From: Gracilaria vermiculophylla
Lineage: Eukaryota > Rhodophyta > Florideophyceae > Gracilariales > Gracilariaceae
Assembly (NCBI GenBank): GCA_019155205.2
Contig: JAHNZQ020000277.1
Coordinates: forward strand, 838,970-902,969
Length of the DNA: 64,000 nt
Reading direction: 5' to 3'
A program made the position numbers and the translations under genes. Shown piece after piece: positions 31,728 to 43,402 of this stretch (positions are counted from its first letter, which is position 1; every line of letters begins with the position of its first letter). The notes beneath the pieces were generated by a model. The model was not told where the DNA came from. It did no database searches and worked only from the letters and a program-made list of their open reading frames with translations.

Positions 31728-33141
31728 TTAATCCGCTACCTTCTCTATCTCATATTCTCGCGCGGCCGATTGTGCATTTTTTTGGAGGGAGTGGACATAG
31801 AGGAAGTCTCTCAGTTTCAGTATGATCACGTGCTTCACCGTTTTATCACAGTACGCTTTATACTGATGTTTGGGGTTCTTTATTCGTCCAATGGCAGTTT
31901 TCAGGCTCTCCAAAAGGTGTTCGAGAATAAATATTCTCATGGATTCTAGTGTGTATTGGACCAGTGACCTCAAATGAGGTCAATTCTACATACTTTAGAA
32001 TTGTACCAAAACATTTGAAAATTTTCCAATTTCTTTTCAATATGATATCTTTATCGTGTCTACTAGGCCGGCAGCGCCAAACCATGTCGACAACACTCAA
32101 ACAATATTTGTAGCTGTTGAATCAGTCGTGGTTGTCAACAAAATGCGTGATTTGGTGTCATGAAGACAGATCTTTGCAGAACTTGATTTGCTCCATAGGC
32201 CATCTTTCAAATTTATAATTCGAATTATAAAGGCCTACGGATCAGATTTCTTTTCTTTTTTTTTAAATATGCGTGATGGTGTGCGGACCTTATGTGAGGT
32301 CAATTTGACATCATATGAGGTCAGCGCACTGGTCCGATAGACACTAGAATATGAGCAACGCCTGTCTCACAATAATTCGTAGGCCCGTTTCTTGCGATCG
32401 TTCTCGGAGAGGAGGGTGCACAAGCCAGATTGAACGTTGCTGCTACCGTTGTACGGTACACGTTCATGTTGAAGGAGTACATTAATGGCTTCATAAAGTC
32501 TGCCCAAGAGATGTGGTATTCCTCCACGTAGTGTCGGAGCCTTGCTACTTGTGGTTTTCGAATCGTTTTACTTTGCCATCGATATGCGGACGGTATGCAG
32601 TGGTGGAGTAGTGTTTTAAACCAAAAAGAACGTACAAGGATGGCCAGAACTAAGAAATCAGATTAGACCCATAGTTTGAGAAGAGGTATGGAGATGTAGC
32701 ATATAAAAAGACACACTTGATGAGGAATGCCTTTGCAAGGACGTCTGTGACAGTGCCTTTCAGCGGGATAGCTCGGCTCATGTTGGGGAACCTTCTGGAG
32801 ATGAATATCGCGTGAAAAGTGCCTCCTAAAATGTCTTAGAGTGGTCTTAGGGTTTTATTAGCATTAAGTTCATATGCACTAGCCAAGAACAGCATCTTTA
32901 TGTATTACCCGTGCTTTTGCACTTCACCTCGACTTTCCATGCATGACGGGCAGTTTCCTACAGACGTTAATATATGTTTCGTGTATAACAGCCGGTAGTA
33001 CTTCCGCCACGAAACGGAATACATACTTGGACCAGCTGGATGGCCGAAATGTTTGGGAAAATGTGCCAGATGTAGTACCCCTCGGAGTGATGATTCGGGG
33101 GATACTTTCTGAAGCACATAATCGAAGATTAAGCTCCGCAC
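31728..33141 (-). pseudogene. Gypsy-B integrase remnant
   Basis: 33141-32905: HLAHFPKHFGHPAGPSMYSV, KYYRLLYTKHIL and VGNCPSCMESR, the HHCC zinc-binding domain. 32527-32321: EEYHISWADFMKPLMYSFNM and NVYRTTVAATFNLACAPSSP, the end of the integrase core (W..FV.PL.YAYN...H..T..TPF.L). 31973-31728: IKNPKHQYKAYCDKTVKHVI, the linker (..RYK..YD..V). Separate frames with stops; catalytic residues not all visible. Confidence 0.8.
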
Positions 33142-34422
33142 AAAGTACGTTTTGTGTTCGTAGTCAACTGGGCCCCTTTTCGACGTATCCGGTAGGTCTT
33201 CCCTTACCAGTATTACGACGGCAGTGCTGTCTTCAGCATCTTAGTCATACTAAACGACTTCTGTAAGAGTCGTTCTCTTATATAACTCGTAATTCCTAGC
33301 TGGAGAGTCCTCCAGGCGAGTTACTCTGTCTTCTGTTGATTCTATGCCTAGCCCATGGGTTTATTTTTAGCTACACACCTCTACCACGATATAATTTATT
33401 CCCGTTCGGTATTGAATTTATTATTCAAGCTCTATAACGCGCAATTAGTATATGGCTAGTCGTTCTATGGTATCCAAAATGCAAAAATTCTTCCTTAAGG
33501 CGTCATGGTTTGCCCAAAGGGTGTGTTTAACTGCATACAGGTAGAAATCGAGCATGAACATGCTCCACTAAACGCGCAAGACATTGAATTTCTGGAACTA
33601 TAAAGTTTTGCTCCGAGTTGGTCAAAGCTTTGCCCCACTGACCAATTTGAATTTATTCCTATATTATGCTCCTACATGAGGGAGTATTCTACCTGAGCGG
33701 CAGAGGTGTCGGTATCCAAAGTGTACAGACGCCCTTTCTTAAGTAGAGATAACACCGGTGAGGTAAAAAAACTCGGCTTTGAGCGTCAGAAACTCTTTTC
33801 TACATCTTCATTTGGAATTGAAGCTCTTCGGCTGATCTTCTTCTAAGCGTCTGCTATGCGGGGCGGCGGTTTTCGGGAGTTTTAATATGAACCGGCGCTT
33901 TGCGTTAAATGAAACGGCAAAGATAAAAATAGCCCTATGGTCCCTCGAGATCCATACTTCCGATATCCTTCTAATATTTATTTTGGCTACCTAGTAATGG
34001 CCTGGATTTACAATGCATCCCAATTATTTCTGGTTGTCGTTGAAAAAAATGCATTTTCTCAATTTGAGCGGCACTCTGGCGTGTCATAGAATTCTAACGT
34101 AAGTAGTAAAATATGTACAGTAGTCCATATTGGTACGGAAGGATATCACGAAGTTTTTATACAATTACACATACGTTTTTAAATACAAAATTACGGTTTG
34201 CCATTTTGCTTTCAAAAGGAGTATGTCCAATGCTCACTAAAAAATGGCGGGTGCGATGTGTAAATAATATTTTATCCGCTTAAAACGGGAAAGACTCACA
34301 TGAAAAGAAATCCTTCTCTTATTTTTGTCTTTCTTTGATACTTCTATTTTCCGATAGCCACAGTTGTCCTCTATTATGGTAAATACTTTAGCATTTTTTA
34401 GTGACTCGATGCAATTATTGAA

Positions 34423-34677
34423 TCAGGGATTCCGACATAGACCCCTAGCTATCACGGCATTTAATTTTCTATCCTTGACACTAAATCTCATTCTGGGGTC
34501 TTTTTTCTTCTGGGCCGAAAATTCTGGGCTGGCCATCATGGGCCTGGTAGGTTCATATACCCATTCTATGAGAATAGAGTCAATCTCCTGGAGTTCTACG
34601 TCCAGGGGTCTTGTTCTCATCCAGTACGAAGCCTGAAAAACAGACGTAGCACCCAATGCGAGTTCGACCTGGTGCAC
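34423..34677 (-). pseudogene. Gypsy-B reverse transcriptase N-part
   Basis: TRPLDVELQEIDSILIEWVY and EPTRPMMASPEFSAQKKKDP, then MRFSVKDRKLNAVI, the RT fingers block (R.P..ELQE.D.LL..GVIEPA.S.WASPVVF..KKDG..RFCVDYRKLNAVT). The palm with the active site is not readable downstream. Confidence 0.85.
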
Positions 34678-37057
34678 ATTAGCTTTTGTTTATCCCAACT
34701 GGTCCAATGAAATGGAGCTGTATAGTTCTGACTGTAGTACAGGAGATCCTATGGTGATACTGTCTTGTGGGTTTACGACGGGATATTTCTAAGAAGCGTT
34801 CGTATTTTATTAACTGTGCCTCGTGATGAATCATTCGGCCCACGTGTGCTACAGTTTTCTTGAGGTATTGCAGAATTTGGATGTACTTTCGTTCATTGAT
34901 ATGGTTGATTAGACTGTTGTGCAGCAGTAAGATTTGTAGAGGGGGGGCTCCCGGCACTATAATTACCCTGCCGGTTGAGTTCCACCTGTCCGGTTAGTAA
35001 ACCAAGCACCCTTCAGTCTTCTTGTGCTTTTTCCGACTTTAGACTCTTGTCAAACGCATTCAGGTTTCTAAATCGCTAATTTCGAAGTCGATTCATAAAG
35101 TAGCAGCCCCTGTAGGAGCATTGTCCGCGCAGTGAACCCTCTTCCCCGCTATGTGCTTGTCGACCCCTTTTCAGGATTCCCCCGGCTCGTGACCCTAATT
35201 ACCGGAGACCACCTTTAGGAACTCGCGCCTTCGGAGTCCCCAAAAACTACTAACAGATGTTGTGCTCTATCACCTCGAAAGCAGGACTGAAGGTAACAAA
35301 CCAACAGGGTAAAGAATTTTCTTCTAGGTTTGATGCTCCGGAATTTTAAGTTCACATTCACCTTCAATTCGGTAGTTTGACACTTTTGATTAGAGGGATT
35401 ATTGCATGCCTCTTCTTCTTTGAGGGTGTTATCTTCTTCGATTGTTTTTTGTAGAATGGCAAGCAATGCGTGTCGGGCGGGAAGTGCGCAGCTGACAATG
35501 CTCTGCTTGACATGCTGTACCGCGTGGTCAAAAACGGCACTGAGGATCACTTTTAATAGTACAGCTGAGGTGCATTTTACTATCAAACAAGAAATTATGG
35601 TGAGAATACGCTGCAAGAAGCCGGAGACAATTTTGAACGACAACAGTCCGGGTTGGCTACTGTTATCTTTTAAAAATATTTGTTGTGGTAATTGCGGCAC
35701 AACGAAATGGGCAACAGATTCCTTTTTGGATGTATTCTGTGCACGTTTTGGTTGTTTCGTACAATTTTGGTGGTCATTTTCGAAGATACCGGCGCATTAT
35801 GGCGACACTGGAGCGCTTGTGGAGAACTATCGTATATGGAGGGATATGTAAAGCCTTGAAATATTGTTAAATGATTAATTTACCTATTATGCACTCGGTT
35901 ACCATGTTTTTCACATCGATGGAGTGGGTTAAGATAGTGCCACTCCCCACAGTCACAAGAAGATAATTTGACCATATGGTGGAAATTGGCTGTCAATTGG
36001 CATTGAACAAAAACCTCGGCATGTGCATGGCTTGAAGATGTTATAGTAGTCCCGTCAGTAATATCTTTCTGGTTCTCAGACTATGTCCGGGGCCAGTGTC
36101 CGGGACGGATATATAGAGTATTTCTGGTGTTGCTGAGATTCTTAGAGAGATAAAATAATTGTAATTATCGTGTTGAAGGAAGCAAATCGGATCTCTTTGA
36201 CCTATTTCCCGGACTTTATTGACCAGCGATTGACTTTTATTTGTTCTAGGTCCGAGATTCCCAAGGTCTTTTTCGCCGCCAATTTCTATTTGGTCGGTGG
36301 CAGCCTTTAGTCCAATTGTTATGCGTTTCCATTCTGCTCGCACTCCCAGGATTGATGCGTTCCAGTATATAGTGTTGTGACCTGTTGGATGTTCCGTGGT
36401 TTTGTTTTGGGGATATGGGTTGTTTGACTACTAAACAGGGTAAATGCGGGTTGCGTCTTTTCTTTCACGAATTTTTAATTGAATCGACAAGCCTGACTGA
36501 GAGTTCTACGACTCCAGCTTGTCCAAGCAGTTTATAAGTACTTCTATTCAGTGTCAGGACCAGTTTATTGATCTAGTGTATGGATCTGAATATGGGACCC
36601 CATAAAAGATGGTTCACCAGGACGTCCTTGACATCCAACTGCACTTCGAGCGAATGCAATTCGAGCCACGTCAGCTACATAATTGTGCAACAATGTTATG
36701 TAGGTTATTACAATTCCACCACACATGTTTATGTAAAATCAGGTAATCAAATGAAAGTACTGTTCCATCATCTTCACACAGTATGGTGAGCCAATTTCGC
36801 CGACATTTTCGCCGATGTAAACACCACCCATTTTTTTGTTGGCCGACCTGCAGAAGATACGCCGATTGCTGCAGTGTCACGCTGGAATACGCAGTGGCCA
36901 AGTAGTTGGGAGACAGACAGAACCAACACAGATGATTTTCTGTCCTCGGAGCTGTAAAGTCCGATGAAACAGGTTTGTTCCGTGGGGCATGCAGCTTTGG
37001 TTTGGTTTGCAATATTGCGGTCTGGAACGAAAACTGCTGAGAGCCCGGCGTGTCCAT

Positions 37058-38359
37058 CTAATATGTCACAGCAAACACCGCCTGTTAAGAATTATTGGGT
37101 GCGAGCGATGGCCTGGCAGTTCCTGCAGCAGAACGCAAGATAGACGAAACCTTCGATGACAGAGGTCCGGCCTGGGAGCCGTCGGCGTTTGCCTGGTGGA
37201 TTGCTATTAGTAAGGACTCTAAACAGACTGGTACCGCTCCTTCTGAGCCAGAAGAGCGACTCACGACCAGCACGTTTTTGGCTTTCGTCGTTTTACTCGA
37301 ATTTGCACCTGCTGGTGTCTAAATTGGCTGCGGCGCTTGGTATGTGTCACAAATCCCTTACGTGTATCGGACAAGAGCCTTGTAGTGCGGTTGGCGATGA
37401 TTTTTTTAGTTTGTTATACAATCACAACGGTGAATTAATCCGGAAGACATGTTCAATGCTAAACGTCTGCATGTATCGTTTGTCGGTAAAAAAAGCAATA
37501 TACACAAATGCTTGGTAGGGTGTTCAAATTGTTTTTGAAAATTTAAAATGAAAACTCTTTAGTAGCCCCGTTCTTTGTTACAACTATAACTCTAACGATA
37601 AACACCAGTGGAAATTCAATACCTTTGATAGGAGCTGTAATTCAAAATAACTCCATTGATTGAGAACTTGTTTTAATGGTGGAATCGATTTATACCATGA
37701 TTATTCGGGGCTCTCATAGGGGTTTGTGCGAGTAGGTCGTCACGAACGCGAATCATCTTGGAGTTTGTCCTTCATAAAAAAGACTCAAACGTTTTTGACG
37801 GTGAAAAAACTTGATTGTGCTTCGCTGCAACAGAAATGCATCGTAGAAAAATTTAAAATCCCTGAGTGTCAGTATCTTGGTTTTTTTTAAATTGGAAATT
37901 CTGTCTTTTCATTTCCTGTGATTCTATCGCATAGTTTGTATTCCTATGCTGCCTCACCGGTTACACACTCCTTGAGCCTTTCAAAGTCTATATGAACTGA
38001 ACTGGCGTCGACTTTTTTCAGCTAGCCAGAGAATCTCCTCTTTTGCTTCACAGCCTCTCTCCGCCACTACTCCTTGATTTGTTATACTCATTTTTTGGAC
38101 CACCGACCCTCGTGAATTAACACGCAGCATTGATTTTCCAGGGAAATGCGTACTTTTCATGGCGGCACTATTCTAGTTTAACTCGAAATCACACGTTGTA
38201 GACAGTACGTTACGGAGAGTATTAATAGTGTTTTCCGTACCAGAAGCTGTATGAAATTGCATTAGAATATGAAACGGAACAAAAGTGTACCAGGATATTG
38301 TTTTTAAGTTTTACTCTTGATACTTAAATTTACTGATGAAAGCATTTCTTCTTCCGTGA
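37058..38359. other. No recognisable gene
   Basis: A small GC-richer patch at 37090-37320 has overlapping frames on both strands without known motifs. The remainder is AT-rich with nothing seen. Confidence 0.35.
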
Positions 38360-38618
38360 TAAGGATGGTACCAGAACGAGTAAAGGGGTCGAGCTTGTCG
38401 ATACAGTTCGAACAATAAAGATGTAGAACCAAGTACACCGGTTCGTCGAGATGTCTGACGTCTCTACCGCATTTACAAAATTACATAGAATTATATGTAG
38501 TCTGCAAGGTGAGTAGGCGAGCCAAGCGTAAGTGGAGGCCACTAAATATTACAAGAACTTATAAATGAGGGGACTCCAAGAAGTGATTACAAGGACTTGA
38601 GGAGCGGTCGTATTCATA
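38360..38618 (-). repeat. Copia-2 3' LTR (259 bp)
   Basis: Minus strand begins TATGAATACGACCGC and ends CCATCCTTA. Same length and borders as 43139-43397. Termini are TA...TA rather than TG...CA. Confidence 0.92.
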
Positions 38619-38629
38619 TTCCTCCCCTT
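38619..38629 (-). other. Copia-2 polypurine tract
   Basis: Minus strand AAGGGGAGGAA, directly upstream of the 3' LTR: the plus-strand DNA primer site of LTR retrotransposons. It abuts the stop codon of pol at 38630-38632. Confidence 0.85.
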
Positions 38630-40354
38630 TCAGCCAAAGTTTTTCTGAAAACTTTTTATCTCAGCTAGCTTCTCAAAGTCGATGCAGAGTTTTCCTGAGA
38701 AAGGAGTAGGTTGAAGGGCATCAGTTATGCTACTGTCTTTCTTCGTCATCGGATCGGCTAAATTAATTCAACCGGGAATCCATGACATTTCATCAACAGC
38801 ACCAGTCTGGAACTCAAAGCGAATAGATCCGACATCACCACGAATGGACTTATCAATAGATTTCTTCTGCGTGGATAGCGAAGTAAATAAATCTTTGGAA
38901 TCAACAAGCACCCGAATCTTGATTTGCACTTCAAGAAGCTCAGAGTAGGCCATGGCGACAGTCTTACCTTCATCTATCCCTTCGGCAGCTGCGAATACTT
39001 CTGCTGCTGGTACACTTTTCACAGGACGCTTGGCCTTGTGAGACGTCCACGACACAATGTGATAGATTGCGTTCTTCTTCATTTTGCCAATTAGAAGACC
39101 AGTTAGAACCCCAAGTTGTCCACATTCATCAACACGTGATTCATCAGCAAAAACCAAAACGCTGCGTTGGTAATCTTTTTTATCTGCTGGTCTCTGATAT
39201 GCAATGGTGGTTCCGATCTTTTTTAACTTCCGAACAATCTTGACCTGTTCAACAAGGTGGCATTCGTTTAGTTCTAGTGCCTTTTGTTGGAGATAGCTTG
39301 CATAAAATGAGCAAAACGGGGATGCTGCCGTTCCTATCCACCCAAGTGAACTGTTTGTGGACGCAAGTGCGGATTTCTCAATCTTGGGGAGTGGCTGGTC
39401 AAATTGTTTTCGACGCATTCGGGAGAAGCGATACTCAACAACAGCCTCCATCCTGTCATCTGCATCCGTCTCGATCGTGTGATCAGTATTCTGTATGATA
39501 TAAATACCGAAGAACCTTAGTTTGCCAGGTCCGTGGTTGACATTTCCAAACGTGAACTTCTTGTCAAATGCTTCTAGGAATAGTTCAGCACGGTTACCTT
39601 CACCAGCAACTTGTAGCTCATCTACAATCTTGGCAACCAGAAGAACTAGCCATCCACCTTCTTTCTTAAAGAATAGTTGCGGTATATGCGATGATTGCTG
39701 GAATCCGAGGTCCAGCATTACGTTGTCAGACTGATCTTGCCATTTTGCATTGGCGTTGACCAGGCCAAATGCAGCCGTCAACAGTAGCCATAGGTGTGTA
39801 GACTTCATTGAGCTTTCCTTGGGAGGTCGAACGTATACATCTCTCTGGGCTTGTCCTGTCTGAAGAAAAGCCGCCTTGACATCTGCTTTGTGTAATTTCC
39901 ATTTATACAGGGATACAATCGATTCGAGGATTCGAAGTCCCGTCGGCGGACATGTCGCACAATCTTTGCTTAAATCATTTTTAAAGTCATCTTCATTCCC
40001 GTGCGGGGCAATGCGGGCTTTAAGCTTGAGGGACCCATCGTCATTTTGTTTCAAATTGTATATTGTGTGGCTACTGATAATGTTGGAGCCAGCAGGAATC
40101 TTGTCATGTGGGACTGGACGTACCGTTTTTAAAAATGATTCTTCTTCCAATTTATAAGCGTTTGGGAATGGATATTGGTCAAAACCCTGTGCATGGTGTT
40201 TTAGGAAACGTTTGTTACCAAAGTAGTCCACCATGGAGGACAGCACTTCACCTTCCTTGCTAGTGAGTTTTAAACTTTCTGGAAAAGCGCTTGAGCTAGC
40301 CGCGAGCGCATTGGCAAATTGCCATCTTTCATTTGAGATGTTAAGACACTCCAC
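38630..40354 (-). pseudogene. Copia-2 reverse transcriptase and RNase H
   Basis: A single 528-codon frame (40354-38768) plus a tail. RT blocks: PFPNAYKLEEESFLKTVRPV, TIYNLKQNDDGSLKLKARIA, CPPTGLRILESIVSLYKWKL, HKADVKAAFLQTGQAQRDVY (DVKAAFL with the first catalytic Asp), then LLVAKIVDELQVAGEG, where the usual VDD is VDE. RNase H: VLVFADESRVDECGQLGVLT, HKAKRPVKSVPAAEVFAAAE, VDSKDLFTSLSTQKKSIDKS. A TGA near 38768 interrupts WIPG.INLADPMTKKD; beyond it the frame continues to the stop at 38630-38632. Both the VDE change and the stop suggest inactivity. Confidence 0.9.
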
Positions 40355-40803
40355 GTCTCCGTCATCATAATGTATGTTTAGAAGACCATCTTCGGCTTCC
40401 GAGTGTACAGTACCAGTAAAGGACTGATTTTCAAGCGGCCAGAATACAAAGATCCTGTCTCCAATTCATGGCACCACTGTAGATGATACAGCTGAAAAGT
40501 CAGCGTCAACAGCACTGTTTCCGGAATCAGGCGATGTAGCATGAGAAACATCCGGTTCATGCTCTTCTTTGGAGCTCTTCGAAGCTCCATTTGCTCCTTC
40601 AGCCGGATATGGACTGCTGATAAATTGATCATTGATGATATCAGTCATCAGATCCATACCATCTTGTACCATCTGTGCGAAACCGTTTTGTTGCACAGCT
40701 GTCCGGGTGTCTTGAAAAGCAACGTTAATCGTTGGCCCGTTTTGCCGGGGACAGTCATGGAACGTGTTTCATGGTTGACAGAGGTAACTGGTTTGGGTGC
40801 TGT

Positions 40804-41580
40804 TCATTTGCCTCTCTTTTCATGATCTGTTTTTTGGTATACTTCAAGAAGATCTACAACCGACAGAGGTACTTCGGTATTCGCTTTTGAACGCAAAATT
40901 AGAGCAAGTTTGCGACGTGCCTGAAACTGGTCGCGAGCCTTGCGAACATCGTTAGGAATTACATTGTCGATGGGCTTTGTGGCAATGAGTTTAGAGAAAC
41001 CTTTTGCTAACTCGAAGGCAGACATAATTTCGTTACCATAAAGATCGTTAGAGATTGAGACAGACTTGTATGCTGCGAGTGTCGGATCGAACTCGGTACC
41101 GGCCGCTTCTTTTAGCCGAAGAAAGATGCTTCGAATAATATTATGTTTAGACTCAATTGCATTCTTAGAGTGCCGTCCAGGTGGAACTAGAAGGAGCAGG
41201 ATTCCCAGTTGCTCGGTATACTGCTTGACCTCACCGAGCATGAAAGCTGTATCCGCACGAATAGAGTCAGGGTGCCAAAATTGGGAGACCCAACAAGCTT
41301 CAAAGGCGACAATCGCATACTTGAGAGTAGCTGTACTGACAACATGAGCCGCTGAAAACCTGGAGACAAGGTCCATAGGGTGTGTCAAGCGAATCTCATC
41401 AAGATAGAGGTGATCTATGCAAAGAACTTCATTGAATTACTTAGACAGGGAACTTATAGATACCTCGCGATTAGGCTGGGGTACAGCGGTGGAGCGGCAC
41501 GCCGTGCAATTTTTAACAGGTTCACCCAAGTAGGAAGAAATTGCATCATTACAGAGTCCGTTTCTCTCAAACAGGAGCTT
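40804..41580 (-). pseudogene. Copia-2 gag-pre-integrase and integrase
   Basis: The zinc-binding region (about 41600-41440) has the CTACR part but is cut by stops at about 41579 and 41437. The core reads CIDHLYLDEIRLTHPMDLVS (first catalytic Asp), DSIRADTAFMLGEVKQYTEQ (second Asp in RADTAF) and PPGRHSKNAIESKHNIIRSI (catalytic Glu), so the D,D,E triad is complete. The frame ends at 40804. The linker to RT (40804-40355) is spread over two further frames. Confidence 0.88.
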
Positions 41581-42354
41581 TTAATCTGTAAAGCTGGCAT
41601 GAACGCATACATGCTTGTGTACTTTGTCGATAATTTTCTTGACTTCAGACCAGGGTGTGGCATCAAGCGTGACTGCAGAAAGGCATGAAAGTGTCGATCC
41701 ATGTTTGCGGGATAAGGTAAACCGGTCCAAGGGAAGGTAGCTAAGAAACTCATGATGGACCATAGAAATAGAGTCACGTTCACCATCAGCATCGAAGACA
41801 ACAGCGTTTTCTTCTATGCGCTCAATGTTCGATTTGCGGGTGATGTTTTGGCCAATTACCCACTGCGACGAGCCATCTAGGACCAAGTGGGTAATGCAAA
41901 CATTTCTGTCGTTATCCGATACAGCTGTTAAAACTATCGATCCCGGGATAAGACGTGCTGGGCTGGCGTGTTTTCCTGTTCCGTATTGCATGTGTGTGTG
42001 GCCATTGAGCGTATCTGGGATGGATTCAAGCTGAAAATTGGACGATAGTCCTACATGTTCAGCTAGTAAATCCAGCTGAACAAGGCCAATTGCCGAGTAA
42101 AGCGCTCCGTTATCAACAAGGGGTCCGAGCTCCGTTGGCGGCTCAGTATTTTCTGAAGAGCCATTGGTATTTGCTGAAGAGCCAACGAGAGCAGTCATGT
42201 TAAACGAAACCGTTTTCTGTTTTTCATGGTCGCTCCGGTCTTTTTGGTACTTCTGAAAGATTGTTGGATGCGCTTGATCCATTTCGGGCGTCGTAAGATC
42301 TGACATATGAGGGAAGCGAGCCGTTACGGTTGTGGTTTCTTTTTTAGTGGCCAT
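41581..42354 (-). pseudogene. Copia-2 protease segment
   Basis: A 257-codon frame. GPLVDNGALYSAIGLVQLDL is the copia retropepsin active-site block with DNG where D[ST]G is usual; HLVLDGSSQWVIGQNITRKS is the second conserved protease block (G.DWL.G). DNG could be a mutation or a feature of the family. It follows the nucleocapsid directly. Confidence 0.85.
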
Positions 42355-43135
42355 ATTTTCGACATATATTACACGGATACTTCATAGTAGGAGATTCATT
42401 CTTGTTGCGGGTATTGTTACCGCGTTGCTGTCCTCGAAACTGAGTTGTGCTAGCAGAGCTGGCAGACAATGTCTCAGTATGAGCATGTGGTTGCGAGGAC
42501 TTGTCGCATTGTTTTATCACGGATGAGACAGATTGATATGTGATAGCACTTAGAAACTCATCATTTGTGGAGTCAGAAGTCAGGTTCTGATTCGATGGTG
42601 CAGCAGCAGCCATCACTGAAACGCGTTGGGAGTCGTCAATTGCAGAATTAGACAGTAACATGAGCGCTGTAATACATTCTGGTAGCTTGGTAGTTGAAGA
42701 GATAGAGTTAGAGTTGGCTACCTGAGACGAGAATCGGGACTCAAAATTCTTCATTATCTCGTTCGAACTGCGGCTCGTGCTCTACAGTTGATAGAATGTG
42801 CGGTAAGCTTCACTAACCACAGTTAATGCATCTCTCTGATATATGTTCCCAACGATGAGATTAACACCGTCATCTCCAATAAGTTGACCATCAGAAATTA
42901 CCGAGCAGAGATCTTATGCGCGGCCGAACAGCTGTGACGTGAGACAGATAGCCTGTAGAGCTGGAGGGATCTTGTTGCTGTTCGAATCTGGTAATGTATC
43001 GTGGAACGTTTGCCACAGCTTTACAGAGTTACGATATTCTTCCTGATCACCCTTTCCGTCAGTCCATGGAGGAGACTTGACATCCCAGGAGAATTTAGGG
43101 CGCGAGAGCAGGTTGGATTGGAGCGCTGGGCCCAT
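42344..43135 (-). pseudogene. Copia-2 gag
   Basis: One frame with two stops (about 42914 and 42783). It begins at an ATG that lies inside the primer-binding site (43135-43133, MGPALQSNLLS), continues KSPPWTDGKGDQEEYRNSVK, LWQTFHDTLPDSNSNKIPPA, then KNFESRFSSQVANSNS, an Asn/Ser-rich hinge, and ends with KYPCNICRKYGH, the start of a zinc knuckle. Copia-4 gag matches throughout. Confidence 0.85.
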
Positions 43136-43138
43136 AAC
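43125..43138 (-). other. Copia-2 primer-binding site (half initiator tRNA-Met)
   Basis: The plus strand GCTGGGCCCATAAC is identical to the anticodon arm and loop of eukaryotic initiator tRNA-Met, ending where the half-tRNA primer of Drosophila copia ends. It directly abuts the LTR at 43139. Confidence 0.9.
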
Positions 43139-43397
43139 TAAGGATGGTACCAGAACGAGTAAAGGGGTCGAGCTTGTCGATACAGTTTGAACGATAAAGA
43201 TGTAAAACCAAGTACACCGGTTCGTCGAGATGTCTGACGTCTCTACCGCATTTACAAAGTCAAATAGGATTATATGTAGGCTGCAAGGTGAGTAGGCGAG
43301 CCAAGCGTAAGTGGAGGCCACTAAATATTACAAGAACTTATAAATGAGGGGACTCCAAGAAGTGATTACAAGGACTTGAGGAGCGGTCGTATTCATA
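43139..43397 (-). repeat. Copia-2 5' LTR (259 bp)
   Basis: Pairs with 38360-38618; about 8 mismatches, most clustered at 43190-43285. Followed by CATGA, near-identical to CGTGA before the other LTR. Confidence 0.92.
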
Positions 43398-43402
43398 CAT
43401 GA

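Larger units (their letters stand above)
31728..37057 (-). mobile_element. Gypsy-B: decayed Ty3/gypsy element
   Basis: Minus-strand Ty3/gypsy remnant. From the right: a degenerate gag zinc knuckle (CWFCLSPNYLATAY, about 36930) followed by protease-like sequence, an unrecognised stretch (35.0-36.6 kb), the RT start (34677-34423), unreadable RT/RNase H (33.3-34.4 kb), integrase zinc-binding domain (33141-32905), integrase core C-terminal part (32527-32321) and the post-core linker (31973-31728). Heavily frameshifted. No LTRs found. The integrase tail resembles that of gypsy-A. Confidence 0.8.
38360..43397 (-). mobile_element. Copia-2: full-length, recently inserted Ty1/copia element
   Basis: A 5,038-bp minus-strand element with two 259-bp LTRs differing at about 8 positions (~97% identity), flanked by CGTGA (38355-38359) and CATGA (43398-43402). 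It has a primer site for a half initiator tRNA-Met (43125-43138), gag, protease, integrase, RT and RNase H in copia order, and a polypurine tract next to the 3' LTR. The coding region holds several in-frame stops and frameshifts, so this copy is defective even though young. Same family as copia-4. RT and integrase motifs suggest a GalEa-like copia lineage (inference). Confidence 0.92.

Noticed and set aside
35215..35851. Two opposing frames of ~150-160 codons
   Set aside because: Mutual shadows inside gypsy-B with no motif on either strand.
42914..43321. 135-codon minus frame taken as a gene
   Set aside because: Its N-terminal half is copia-2 LTR sequence. Only the part from the primer-site ATG is gag.
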